Shown here: piece after piece, positions 20,234-28,835 of the stretch
How positions within the stretch are numbered: position 1 is the stretch's first letter
Layout of the letters: the number at the start of each line of letters is the position of its first letter
Assembly: GCF_040954645.1 (NCBI RefSeq)
Contig: NC_092810.1
Span: forward strand, 11,642,377-11,706,376
Source of the DNA: Diabrotica undecimpunctata
Lineage: Eukaryota; Arthropoda; Insecta; Coleoptera; Chrysomelidae
Direction of reading: 5' to 3'
DNA length: 64,000 bases
Notes under the pieces: model-generated
The model's database searches: none
What the model was told of the DNA's origin: nothing
The model's input: only the letters and a program-made list of their open reading frames with translations
Position numbers and translations under genes: made by a program

Positions 20234-21261
20234 GTAGCTACACCAAAACATATAGCAGATATTTAGCATTCGATACGACTTCCTTCTACATCCTAGACTC
20301 CTTAAGCTTTTGTGTACCAAATATTGTGCAGAAAACCAATAACTATGAACACTTTTTTTATTTTACTCAGTGCTTGGTTGTTATATTTTGGGTAACTGTC
20401 ATAATTAGTATAATATTTTGGATAAGTGCTATGCTGTTACCAAACAACAAACAATTTAGAGACTATTTGTTTGTAGCGTTGACCTTTGTAAGGATTATGA
20501 CCAATGTAGCTCATAATCGGAAGATATATCATTTAAGTGGCAGGCTGTGTATGGCAATCGCATTGATTTTCTCTTTTTATATGAACAATTTGTATTCGTC
20601 ACAAACGACTAGTAACCTAGTAAAGAGTAAATACGAGCGAAAGTATGGCAGTATTGATAAAATTTTTGAACAAAATCTTACTACGACTTATGGACCCAAC
20701 TGCATTAACTTTTTCCAAGGAGATGATACAGTTAAGTTTAGAAATAAATGGAATGACTGTTATCACTACTACAGCTGTTTACGTAATGTGGCATTTAACA
20801 GAAACACTTCGTACTCCACAGCTATCTTAATCATGAAGTACATAACCAAAAACTTTGTCAATCATAACAATGAACCATTAGTTTACTGTTTTGATATCTC
20901 TCTAATGAAATTCACTCCAACAATGTACACTAATAGGGGTGCATTCTTTATAAAAAAATTCAATAATATTATAACCAAATTAAGAGAAAACGGAATTGTT
21001 TTGAAGTGGATAAAAGATATGCTTTCTAAGAACAAAGACGATGAAGAAGTATATGCCATAAATGTGTACTCTGATGAGGATAATATGATTAGAATGAAAC
21101 ACTTGGCACCTTTATTTAAAGCAATAGTATACGCGTACGCATTTTCTACACTCGTATTTTTATGTGAAATAGTTTTCGGATATTTGAGCAATACTAGTCT
21201 GTTCCAAAATACAAAAAATCATTTAAATCACGCTAAGAATAAATTTTTCCATAATCAGTAA
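20234..21261 (+). CDS. Ionotropic receptor-like IR-1, exon 2
   Basis: This exon completes codon 310 and encodes residues 311-651. It starts GSYTKTYSRYLAFD: the T-x-x-R pattern matches the iGluR S1 motif (T-I-T-L-V-R) in which the arginine binds the ligand carboxylate, so this residue is kept. TM1 lies at about 356-378 (CLVVIFWVTVIISIIFWISA), the pore loop at about 386-405, TM2 at about 412-434 (with SFYMNNLYSSQTT in place of the iGluR S-Y-T-A-N-L-A motif), S2 at about 440-595, and TM3 at about 603-626 (KAIVYAYAFSTLVFLCEIVF). The C-tail is short and basic. There are no frameshifts or stops. Identity to IR-2 is moderate, highest around S1, the motif CLRNVAFNR (CLREVAFNR in IR-2) and S2 (PLVYCFD, PTMY). 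The gene is probably functional; its ligand and tissue cannot be read from sequence. Confidence 0.88.
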
Positions 21262-21470
21262 TCATTATCATCATTAATATCATCATCATTAGCCGTTTTA
21301 AGTTCACTGCTAAATATAGGCCTCCCTTAAATAATTCTATTGCATCTTGATGCTCTTGATGGAGTTGTCGTCCGACAACTCCATCTCTGACTTTGGCAAC
21401 ATTTTGCCCAGTTCAATTTCAGCGTAGTAATTCTTTTACTGCGTTCGTAACATCAGTTTTTCTCCTAACC
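21262..21470 (-). pseudogene. RTE-type LINE 3' end fragment
   Basis: The - strand gives VRRKTDVTNAVKELL near 21470-21425 and ends GRPIFSSELKTAND followed by a (GAT)n-type tail at 21262-21300. The closing pattern (G-R-P-x-x-S-S-x-L followed by ATG/GAT repeats) is typical of RTE-like LINE ends in insects. It abuts the stop codon of IR-1. An internal palindrome GGAGTTGTC-GTCC-GACAACTCC lies near 21360-21382. Confidence 0.55.
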
Positions 21471-21471
21471 A

Positions 21472-23054
21472 CACTCGCGATTATAATATCCGGGTCAACT
21501 TGAATATCACCGATATTTAATTTTTAACGAGCTTTATCGTAAATAATAATAACACAAATACAAACATTAGTTTGTATTTGTGTTTTTATTATTTACGCAT
21601 TATTTTTGTGCATGTTTCTGGGAATTGTTGTCGGCTTAGCGGTTTCCTTTGCAACAACATAGAATTTCAATAGTGCCGATTTCGCGGGAGAGCGCACACT
21701 TCCCAAAATGAACGGTACCTGTAACTGCCGCTTGTTTTAAATGTCTCATTTGTGCTTCGACTTTCTGTTCAAACCCAACGAACAAACGTTTATTATTGCC
21801 ACCATTAGTGTTTATTAGTGCCATTATTAGTGTTGATTATTGTTTATTTTTTGGCAAAAATACCCTTGACTGTTGTTGAAACGGCACAAATTGTTGCGCT
21901 TGTGAAAGACAATCACACGCAACGGCAAGTCGCAAGAACTGTTGGCGTAAGCCTTTCTACGGTTCAACGAGTGCTTCAACATTTTCAGGAGAAGGGTTTG
22001 CTATCCAGACGACCTGGCTCTGGACGAAGAAGAATGACCACGGTACGAGATGACCGTTTTTTTGTGTTTCAGGCTTTACGAAACAGTCGACGACAACGAC
22101 AACAGTCAGGAGAAGATTTCGTTCTTTTGGACTATCTTCTCGGGTAATGGCTACAGGACCGCCGCTTCGCCTGGCGCACGACTAGCTTTTGCTCGACAAT
22201 TCGCGCATTGGGGAATTAACGATTGAAGCAAAGAGTTATTCTCAGATGAATCCCGTTTCTGCCTAACTGGATCCGATGGACGTGTAAGAGTTTGGAGGAG
22301 AACCGGTGAATGATTTTCACAAGCTTGCATTGCTCCAAGAATGCCATTTGGTGGAGGCTCGGTCATGGCTTGGGGAGGTGTATATTCCGACTTCCGCACA
22401 GAATTACCCTTCATCGAAAATGGGTCCTTAACTGCACGAAGGGACATTACGGGGATTCTGGAAGAACATGTTATACATACCATGGCAAGGCTTGGGGAAA
22501 ACGTCGTTTTTATGCAGAACAACGCGCAAACGCACGTTGCCACGATCAGTATGCAATACTTGGACGAGGTTGGAATTACGAGGTTACCCTGGCCAGCTAG
22601 GTCTCCGGACCTGAATCCCATCGAACATATCCGGGACGATTTGAAAAAACGTATTCAACTTCTAACATCTCCTCCTAACAACGGACAGGAGCTTAAGGAT
22701 CTGTTAGTGAGAGAGTGGAATAACATACCACATGTAATCCGGAGAAAAATTGAGAGTATGCCCCGTCGTCTGCAAGAGGTCATTAGAGCAAGTGGAGGCA
22801 ATACACGATATTAGTCATTGAAATTTCACTGACATTTTACCACGTTCTGTATTTTCCATTTTTTTCGTATGCGTGTTTTATCAACAATTTGGTTTGTTTT
22901 CTTCTTTTTCAATCAAAACAATAAAAAACCGTTTTTTTCTTTCAAAACAAACATTGATAACAAAATAAAAAATACGTTAGCCTAAAAAAAAAGGTTAAGT
23001 ATTACTACAGAAACTTGAAATTTTCATGGTGACCCGGATTTTATGATCGCGAGT
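21472..23054 (+). mobile_element. Tc1-like DNA transposon with terminal inverted repeats
   Basis: The ends are inverted repeats: CACTCGCGATTATAATATCC at the left and CACTCGCGATCATAAAATCC at the right (read inward), followed on both sides by GGGTCA. On the right the element is followed by TA, as expected for a Tc1/mariner target; the matching TA on the left is not preserved (CA). Length is 1583 bp, normal for Tc1-type elements. It contains one dead transposase gene and sits between two LINE fragments in the space between IR-1 and IR-2. Confidence 0.85.
21860..22814 (+). pseudogene. Tc1-like transposase, inactivated
   Basis: The N-terminal frame (21818-22147) has a paired-like HTH: LTVVETAQIVALVKDNHTQRQ, TVGVSLSTVQRVLQHF, then the RRPGSGRRR linker. 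After a frameshift near 22090 the DDE domain continues: ARLAFARQFAHWGIND with a stop for the expected tryptophan, LFSDESRFCL (first catalytic D present), RVWRRTGE followed by a stop, GGGSVMAWGG, VVFMQNNAQTHVA (the second D of M-Q-D-N-A is N), and RSPDLNPIEHIRDDL (E present). The last 157 codons are open to 22814. A lost catalytic residue, two stops and a frameshift show it is dead. Confidence 0.85.
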
Positions 23055-23212
23055 GTATTTGATTTAGTAGATTTAGGAGAAACAGCATAATGATACCAAT
23101 GTTCAAGAAAAGAGTTCAATAAACTAACAACTTTATCAGATAAACAACACGAATTCAGATCCGGAAGATCCTGCGTAGACGCAGTATTTGTACTAAGACA
23201 AATTACAGAAAA
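23055..23212 (+). pseudogene. LINE RT fragment
   Basis: One + strand frame reads LTTLSDKQHEFRSGRSCVDAVFVLRQITEN, the RT block in which families of the F type have Q-x-G-F-R-x-G-R-S. It lies directly against the right end of the Tc1-like element, so it is probably part of the sequence into which that element inserted. Confidence 0.6.
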
Positions 23213-23345
23213 TGGCTTCTCTTATTCTATTTTTCATATCATCTGGCGTTGTTGGAGGCTTCTGGTATACAAGGTCTTTTATATAGCCTCACATGATAAA
23301 TCAATTTTGGAGAATTCCGGTGATCCCGGTGGCCAAACAGTACAT
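23213..23345 (-). pseudogene. Mariner-like transposase C-terminal scrap
   Basis: On the - strand, WPPGSPEFSKIDL, then after a frameshift YIKDLVYQKPPTTPDDMKNRIRE. This is the block following the third catalytic position in mariner-type transposases (W-P-x-x-S-P-D-L-x-x-x-D-F). The third catalytic D of that motif is not preserved. It resembles 40880-41010 in the copy at 39.8-41.1 kb. Confidence 0.65.
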
Positions 23346-23963
23346 TGGATGATCCAATGTCATCGACCTAGAGTCACCATATAATTTAATTTTGGAAAGA
23401 TGTAAACCCATATATGGATGTCATAGCCACAAATTTATTGTTAGCTTCAACTACATAAGGCACTGAGGATGATGTGATGAGATCGAAAACGTTATGCTAC
23501 TGTATAAATTTTAACACTTACTACCTACCTACTGTATAAATAAAATTGTGAAGGGTTTTAACTTCTGTATGTTTTTTTAAAACGAATTTCCATCAAGTAA
23601 CGGTCGAATCCATCACATGTTTTTTTTTTTAAATATTGTTTTATGATATATTACATTATTACACTTTCTTTGCTTAAAAATCTCGAGTGTTAGTTTATTA
23701 GAAGGCGTATTATTGATAAACACCCTTAAATTTATTATTTGAAGCCACGTTTTTAAAAATATTTTGGATATTTTCTAGAAAAACTTTATTTGGTCGCTTT
23801 CATGGGTCTTAGCATTAATCAGAATGATATTTTAATACAAAAATAATATTTTTCTTTCTACACGCGCTGTTTTTATTTTCACGATAAAAGTCTATGAAAA
23901 ATATCCGTGTATGTGCTCAAACTAGATGAGTTGTAACATTGTTAATGGTTCATTCAAGTAAAC
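23346..23963. other. 5' flank of IR-2
   Basis: Mostly A/T-rich. At 23463-23495 the sequence CTGAGGATGATGTGATGAG followed by ATCGAAAACGTT resembles the conserved end found in some Penelope-like elements. ATAAAAG at 23884-23890 and TTCAAGT at 23953-23959 are the nearest TATA-like and initiator-like motifs to IR-2, but they are about 65 nt apart, which is too far for a standard core promoter. Confidence 0.4.
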
Positions 23964-25892
23964 ATGTTGACGACTCAATTCCTAATTATTCTTTTGTTGT
24001 GCCACCATGTTCCAGCTAATCTAGTTATAAATTACAAGCAACTTATTAAACCATTAGTTTCTTTAAACTATTGTTTGGTTTCAATAATCAATAGAAGCTT
24101 GAAAAAGGACTATATAACAATATCTTTACCCGAATTTGGTAATAACGTAACTGACCTATTTCCTTATATTTATCCTCAGTTTATTCAAAAAGGAAAACGA
24201 GAAGTTATGATAAAAACTAAACATCTGCAATATCATTCTTTCAAAAATTATGCAGATATAAGTGAAACAGCAATCAATTTTGTTATTTTTTTAAACAACT
24301 ACGAGGAAGAGGATATAAACATAGACGTAAGAACTTGGAATCACGCCAAGGCCAAATTTTTAATAGTCACCCAAGAGATTTTAGAACCAAATTCAATTAG
24401 GATCAGAGAAATATTTCTCAACTTGTCTAAGAAAAAGATTTTGAACCCACTACTGCTAGCTAGGAAATGCGAATTGTGCAGCACTTGGGACCTGTACAAA
24501 TGGAACCCGTCTACAGAAGTTTGCAATGAATTTTCAGGAGAAGTGATACATTTAGAACCATGTTTATTTGGTAACATAACAAAAAAACTGCACATTAAAA
24601 GAGGTATGGACCTAAAGTATCAAAACTGTACTATACGGGCTGGGTATTTTGCTGCTCCACCGTATACGGAGGCGAAGACTGTCTCAAGTAACTATATAAA
24701 CTATGGTATCGAAATGGACATACTCCACATCGTAGCAAAGAAGTTAAACTACAATGTGATTTATTATAAATGCGATATTATGGGCGAAATGATTGACGAT
24801 CATTCCGGAAATGGAAACTTTGACAAATTGCTTAATTTTGAGGTAGATATTATTCTGGGAGGCTATACAAAAACGGTGGTGAGATACCGATCGTTCGATT
24901 ATACAATGTACTACATATCTGATTCACTCACTTGTTGTGTTCCTTTCAATCCTGTAGTACGCATTCATTCCGTGGATATTACACGTATATTTGGAGGGGT
25001 AACAATTTTAATATCAATTATATTAGCATTTTTACTTTTTGGAGTGATACTATACATAAGTAATGTCATCTTAAGAAATAGCCAATACTTCATAAGCCCA
25101 ATAAAAGTTATCGCTACAATTTTTAAAGTAACCATAACCATCGCAGCTATTAACAGCATACCATTAACTTTCAGTGGACATTTTGCGATGATGTTAACTA
25201 TATTTCAATCATTCTATTTAACTCAAATGTTTACTATATTTATAACGAGAAGTTTATTGTTTAAAATTTTTGATCAGAAATATTCGAGTTTTGAGGCTAT
25301 TTTGGAAAATAATTTGACCACATATTACAGCAGAAATTCGATAAGATCCTTTAATGACTCAGAGTCTGAATTAAGACGACAGTATTGGATCGACTGTGAC
25401 GATTCTCGTATTTGCTTGCGTGAAGTAGCGTTTAACAGAACCGCCGTCCTCTACAGTTCCCAAATAGTTTCGCAATATGTGGCTACAAATTATTTTTCAG
25501 CTGATAATGATCCGTTAGTTTATTGCTATGATAATTATGTTACCATGTTGCCGACCATGTACATGCAAAAGGGCAGTATTTTATTTAGAACTGTCAATGA
25601 TGTTATTTTCCGCATCACCGAAGGAGGCTTTATTTATAAGTGGTTAAATGATATGAGCTGGTATAAGCGCGTAATGGCGAAGGAGGTTCTTGACATTAGT
25701 TTTCAAACTGCTAGAGAGACTAAAATAAGCTACCGACATTTAATACCCGTTTTCAAAATTTTACTCGTTTCGTATGGTATATCCACAATTATATTTTTTG
25801 GAGAAATTGCTACGAAGTACTTTAAAATGCCTTTTCTTTTCTCCTATAGGCGTCATCATTGTAAACCTAAAACAGTAGCATTCTATAACTAG
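23964..25892 (+). CDS. Ionotropic receptor-like IR-2 (single exon)
   Basis: An uninterrupted 642-aa ionotropic-receptor-like protein, a ligand-gated channel subunit presumed to sit in the dendritic membrane of sensory neurons. Residues 1-18 (MLTTQFLIILLLCHHVPA) are a signal peptide. Residues about 20-215 are divergent. S1 begins near 220 (NCTIRAGYFAAPPYTEAK) and contains GGYTKTVVRYRSFDYTMYYI; T-x-T-V-V-R aligns with the iGluR S1 motif and keeps the ligand-binding arginine. TM1 is at about 344-368 (TILISIILAFLLFGVILYI), the pore loop at about 375-400, TM2 at about 404-427 (AMMLTIFQSFYLTQMFTIF), S2 at about 435-585 (CLREVAFNR, PLVYCYDNY, PTMYMQKGS), and TM3 at about 592-615. It has no intron at the place where IR-1 is split. 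Length and order match IR-1, its tandem neighbour 2.7 kb upstream on the same strand. It probably arose by local duplication. The ligand is unknown. Confidence 0.9.
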   Translation: MLTTQFLIILLLCHHVPANLVINYKQLIKPLVSLNYCLVSIINRSLKKDYITISLPEFGNNVTDLFPYIYPQFIQKGKREVMIKTKHLQYHSFKNYADISETAINFVIFLNNYEEEDINIDVRTWNHAKAKFLIVTQEILEPNSIRIREIFLNLSKKKILNPLLLARKCELCSTWDLYKWNPSTEVCNEFSGEVIHLEPCLFGNITKKLHIKRGMDLKYQNCTIRAGYFAAPPYTEAKTVSSNYINYGIEMDILHIVAKKLNYNVIYYKCDIMGEMIDDHSGNGNFDKLLNFEVDIILGGYTKTVVRYRSFDYTMYYISDSLTCCVPFNPVVRIHSVDITRIFGGVTILISIILAFLLFGVILYISNVILRNSQYFISPIKVIATIFKVTITIAAINSIPLTFSGHFAMMLTIFQSFYLTQMFTIFITRSLLFKIFDQKYSSFEAILENNLTTYYSRNSIRSFNDSESELRRQYWIDCDDSRICLREVAFNRTAVLYSSQIVSQYVATNYFSADNDPLVYCYDNYVTMLPTMYMQKGSILFRTVNDVIFRITEGGFIYKWLNDMSWYKRVMAKEVLDISFQTARETKISYRHLIPVFKILLVSYGISTIIFFGEIATKYFKMPFLFSYRRHHCKPKTVAFYN

Positions 25893-25976
25893 TAATGATT
25901 TTGCTTCTAATTCGTGTGAATCCTTATGCTTTTTTGAAACTTCTTCCGTAGTTATCTTCAGACTCTTTTGATGTAT

Positions 25977-26226
25977 TGTTACGACTTTATTTAATTCTAA
26001 TTTATTATATTGTTCTTATTTTAATTTATTAAAATAACACGATAATTTATGTCAATTTATTAAACCACTGTTCAACAATATTACATAATTTATGTATACG
26101 AACGTTACAATTAAATCGCGGCGCGAATATTCAAAATTAACTGTCCTATTCTTTAAAAACTTTCGTATTTATATAAAAAGCACCGTTAACTAGAATCTCG
26201 TCGAATGATGTCGACCTCACCCTAGG
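25977..26226 (-). repeat. Truncated 3' LTR
   Basis: Matches 27616-27865 of the intact LTR with scattered substitutions, then homology stops at GACCTCACCCTAGG and unrelated sequence leads into the end of gag. The missing part is the U3 start, so the deletion removed the gag-pol boundary, all of pol and the beginning of this LTR. Confidence 0.88.
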
Positions 26227-26261
26227 TACGACACAAATCAAGAAACTCACCACCAGGAAAA

Positions 26262-27575
26262 CTAGAACGGGTCGGCCTTAGGGTGCTTACATGAACTTCG
26301 TACGTGTCCTATTTCGCCACAATTCCAGCATCTTATGGTCTTCGTTTTCTTGTATGTCATACTCTTAATCATATTAACGAGCTGGTTAAATTTATTTTCA
26401 TCTTCTTCCTCTTTTACAGTCCTAACTTTACTGTACCCTCCAGAGGCCTGCGTAGCTGACTCGTATTCGAGGGCGGCGGATAAGACATCAACCAGCGTCT
26501 TGTGACGACCTAATCGTAGTGTTCTCTGCATTTCATGATCACGAAGACCATCAATAAACTTTTGAACGGCCAACTTTTCCATCATGTCTTCGGGAGCTGT
26601 TGGATAAGCATATCGTACTAATCTGGCAATATCTACCTCATATTCTTGAAGAGCCTCATCTTTCTTCTGTCTACGATTTTTAAGCTTCGACTGATATACA
26701 TGCTCCAAATGTTCGTGGCCATATCGCATATTTAACCTCTTCTTGAGTTGTTCGAAATCATCGGTCTCCTCTACGGCTATGGTCTGAAGCACATCTAAGG
26801 CAGCTCCTCGAAGAGCGATAGTCAGGTTTACAGCCTTTTCTTTTTCAGACCATCCATTCGCTCTTGCGGCTGATTCGAACTGTTTCATGTAGTTGTTCCA
26901 TGATGATTTTCCGTCGAAAGTTGGGACTTTAACATGAACAGAACCTCCACTTCCTTCAAATTTCGGCCGTGTCTCCAACTTACATTTTGTTTCGTCTTCT
27001 TTTGTCTCTGCTGTAATTGGATTGTTTCCTCTCTCTGTTGTCCCTGTTTCCTCCAGCTTCTTTTCCATCTCTTTCCATATCTTTTCTTCGAAGGCCAACA
27101 TATCGGCAGCAACTTGGTTTTTTAACGAAGACACTCTATCGTCAAGAGCAGACATCTCAGAAGTGACTTTAGAGATGTTAGCAGAAACTTTGCTTTCCAG
27201 AGAAGAAATCTCGTTAGAAACTTTGTCTTCTAATGATGCGATGTCACCAGAAACTTTGGCTACATCAGAAGATACCTGCGAAATATCGTCAGAAACTTTG
27301 TTCTCTAATGATGCGATGTCACCAGAAATTTTTAAAATATCGGGAGAAACTTTGTTCTCTAATGATGCGATGTCACCAGAAACTTTGTTCTCTAATCTCG
27401 AAATCGACGAGAGGACAGCATCTTCAAATATATAATTCTCTGGGTCCAATCCTTCTTCTAGCAAAGCGTTCTTTAGTCGTTGGACTAACTCAGCCGTTTT
27501 TCCGGTAGAAGCTAATTCTCTGTCCTCGAGATGTCGTCTTAAATTCGTCACTGCGAGCTCATAAATCGTAGTCAT
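26262..27575 (-). CDS. Retrotransposon Gag with SAP domain, coiled coil and zinc knuckle
   Basis: Predicted 437-aa structural protein of the LTR element. Residues about 5-42 (ELAVTNLRRHLEDRELASTG, then KTAELVQRLKNALLEEG) are a SAP-type helix-extension-helix, a DNA-binding motif not usual in Gag. Residues about 55-180 are a long coiled coil built from an internal repeat, DIASLENKVS, occurring three or more times with variants such as EISSLESKVS. Residues about 215-350 are a Retrotrans_gag capsid-like domain (VPTFDGKSSWNNYMKQFESA, then KAVNLTIALRGAALDVLQ). C416-C419-H424-C429 (CWNCGEIGHVRSSC) is a CCHC zinc knuckle that would bind RNA. The start is the first ATG after the primer-binding site. 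There are no stops in 437 codons, although pol is absent. Confidence 0.88.
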   Translation of the reverse strand: MTTIYELAVTNLRRHLEDRELASTGKTAELVQRLKNALLEEGLDPENYIFEDAVLSSISRLENKVSGDIASLENKVSPDILKISGDIASLENKVSDDISQVSSDVAKVSGDIASLEDKVSNEISSLESKVSANISKVTSEMSALDDRVSSLKNQVAADMLAFEEKIWKEMEKKLEETGTTERGNNPITAETKEDETKCKLETRPKFEGSGGSVHVKVPTFDGKSSWNNYMKQFESAARANGWSEKEKAVNLTIALRGAALDVLQTIAVEETDDFEQLKKRLNMRYGHEHLEHVYQSKLKNRRQKKDEALQEYEVDIARLVRYAYPTAPEDMMEKLAVQKFIDGLRDHEMQRTLRLGRHKTLVDVLSAALEYESATQASGGYSKVRTVKEEEDENKFNQLVNMIKSMTYKKTKTIRCWNCGEIGHVRSSCKHPKADPF

Positions 27576-27595
27576 TTTCGCAATTTATTTTATGT

Positions 27596-27613
27596 ATCCC
27601 ACTTCTGACACCA
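27596..27613 (-). other. tRNA primer-binding site
   Basis: On the element's strand TGGTGTCAGAAGTGGGA lies 2 nt after the 5' LTR. It is complementary to a tRNA 3' end (CCCACTTCTGACA plus CCA). From memory this fits an insect tRNA-Leu, but the identity of the tRNA should be treated as likely rather than certain. Confidence 0.75.
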
Positions 27614-27615
27614 TT

Positions 27616-28011
27616 TGTTACGACTTTATTTAATTCTAATTTATTATATTGTTCTTATTTTAATTTATTAAAATAACACGATAATTTATGTCAATTTATT
27701 AAACCACTGTACAACAATATTACATAATTTATTTATACGAACGTTACAATTAAATCGCTGCGCAAATCTTCAAAATTAACTGTCCTGTTCTTTAAAAACT
27801 TTTGTATTTATATAAAAAGCACCGTTAACTAGAATCTCGTCGAAGGATGTCGACCTGACCCTTGGCGAAAAAATCTAAAAGGTCACGCCATACTGGTTTT
27901 CCCGTCGACCCGTCGATTTTCTTACTAGAAAATACTCGAATGAATAAGCATATTAGTAATAAACATGTTTACCGTTCTGAGTCATACGACACGTCACCAT
28001 CTATCGTAACA
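27616..28011 (-). repeat. Intact 396-bp 5' LTR
   Basis: Bounded by TGTTACGA and TCGTAACA, an 8-bp inverted pair. On the - strand a TATATAAATA box is at 27814-27805 and an AATAAA signal at 27630-27625 near the 3' edge, so U3, R and U5 can be placed roughly. Confidence 0.9.
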
Positions 28012-28015
28012 GTAT

Positions 28016-28471
28016 ATACTTTTCTATGAGGGTAGGGTGGGACACATCTTAATAGTCGAAATGTTTTTCGATGTATTCTTCATATTTTTTCCATCTCGTT
28101 AGCTTTTCCTGGCAATTATTTTGTTATTATTCTTTCTTAAGAATGTGTCATGTCTCTTTTAAAATCTGGTTACTTTCTCGTGAACGTTAAAGGTATCGTA
28201 TCTTTTTAGACGTTCTTCAATTTTTTGACATTTTGTCGACATCCTTGCATCTTCTTGTATTCAGGGTCGATGAACAATTCACTAACTCGATTCTAATTTA
28301 GTACTATAATTATATTGTGTATGTTGGCAACAAGTTTTCTTTTTATTGATGTCTGATGACTTACTTGTCACTTGTCACCAATTTCTGTACACATTACAGT
28401 TGTACTTGCAAAACAATAAAACTTATTTCTTTTCAAATTAAATATAATATTAGTGTTATTATTATTAACCC
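28016..28471. other. Weak LINE linker trace and AT-rich sequence
   Basis: The - strand between about 28240 and 28040 gives broken frames (EERLKRYDTFNVHEKV, then TRWKK-type and EYIEKHF-type segments) that look like the linker between LINE endonuclease and RT, but the evidence is thin. The rest is A/T-rich and ends in a short (TTA)n at about 28450-28467. Confidence 0.3.
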
Positions 28472-28835
28472 GCATTCTACGAAGAATTGCAAACCATCCT
28501 GGATGAAATACCTCATGAAGAGCCCTTAATTCTTATGGGTGACTAATGCACGAATCGGAAATGAAATAGTTCCAGGAGTAAAACAAATATTTAATGAAAA
28601 CCATCTCAACGCAAATGGAGAACTCATGGCTAATCTTTGTGGTTTTAACGAACTGAGAATCAATAATACATTTTTCGACCATAAGCTCCAGTATAAATAT
28701 ACATTTGAAAACTCCAGGGGGCGTAAATATATGATTGACTTTATAGTCACTAATAGAAAAATCCACCCAAAGCAAATTCTAGATATCCGAACTTTAAACT
28801 CAGCAGACGCAGGGAGTGAACACAAACTAGTACTA
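28472..28835 (+). pseudogene. LINE APE endonuclease fragment, part 1
   Basis: The frame reads FYEELQTILDEIPHEEPLIL, MGD followed by a stop, then NARIGNEIVPGVKQ, NTFFDHKLQYKYTFENSRGR, IDFIVTNRK and SADAGSEHKLVL. These are the D-N-A, I-D-Y-I and S-D-H blocks of a LINE AP-endonuclease. The last one reads S-E-H, so the D of the catalytic D-H pair is lost. The reading is cut by the foldback element at 28836 and resumes at 31123 with AKISMKITPKHF. A near relative is at 62908-63234. Confidence 0.8.

Larger units (their letters stand above)
25977..28011 (-). mobile_element. Gag-only LTR retrotransposon
   Basis: A complete insertion: it starts TGTTACG at 25977, ends CGTAACA at 28011, and is flanked by a 4-bp target duplication GTAT (25973-25976 and 28012-28015). 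On its own (-) strand the order is full 5' LTR (28011-27616), primer-binding site, a 437-codon gag ORF, then directly a 3' LTR lacking its first ~145 bp. There is no protease, RT, RNase H or integrase sequence. It must therefore have depended on proteins from another element, or lost pol by a deletion running from the gag stop into the 3' LTR. The two LTRs differ at roughly ten positions over 250 bp by eye, so the insertion is not very recent, yet gag is still open. Confidence 0.9.

Noticed and set aside
26885..27508. Frames on both strands over the gag coiled coil
   Set aside because: They arise from the repetitive gag codons read out of frame.
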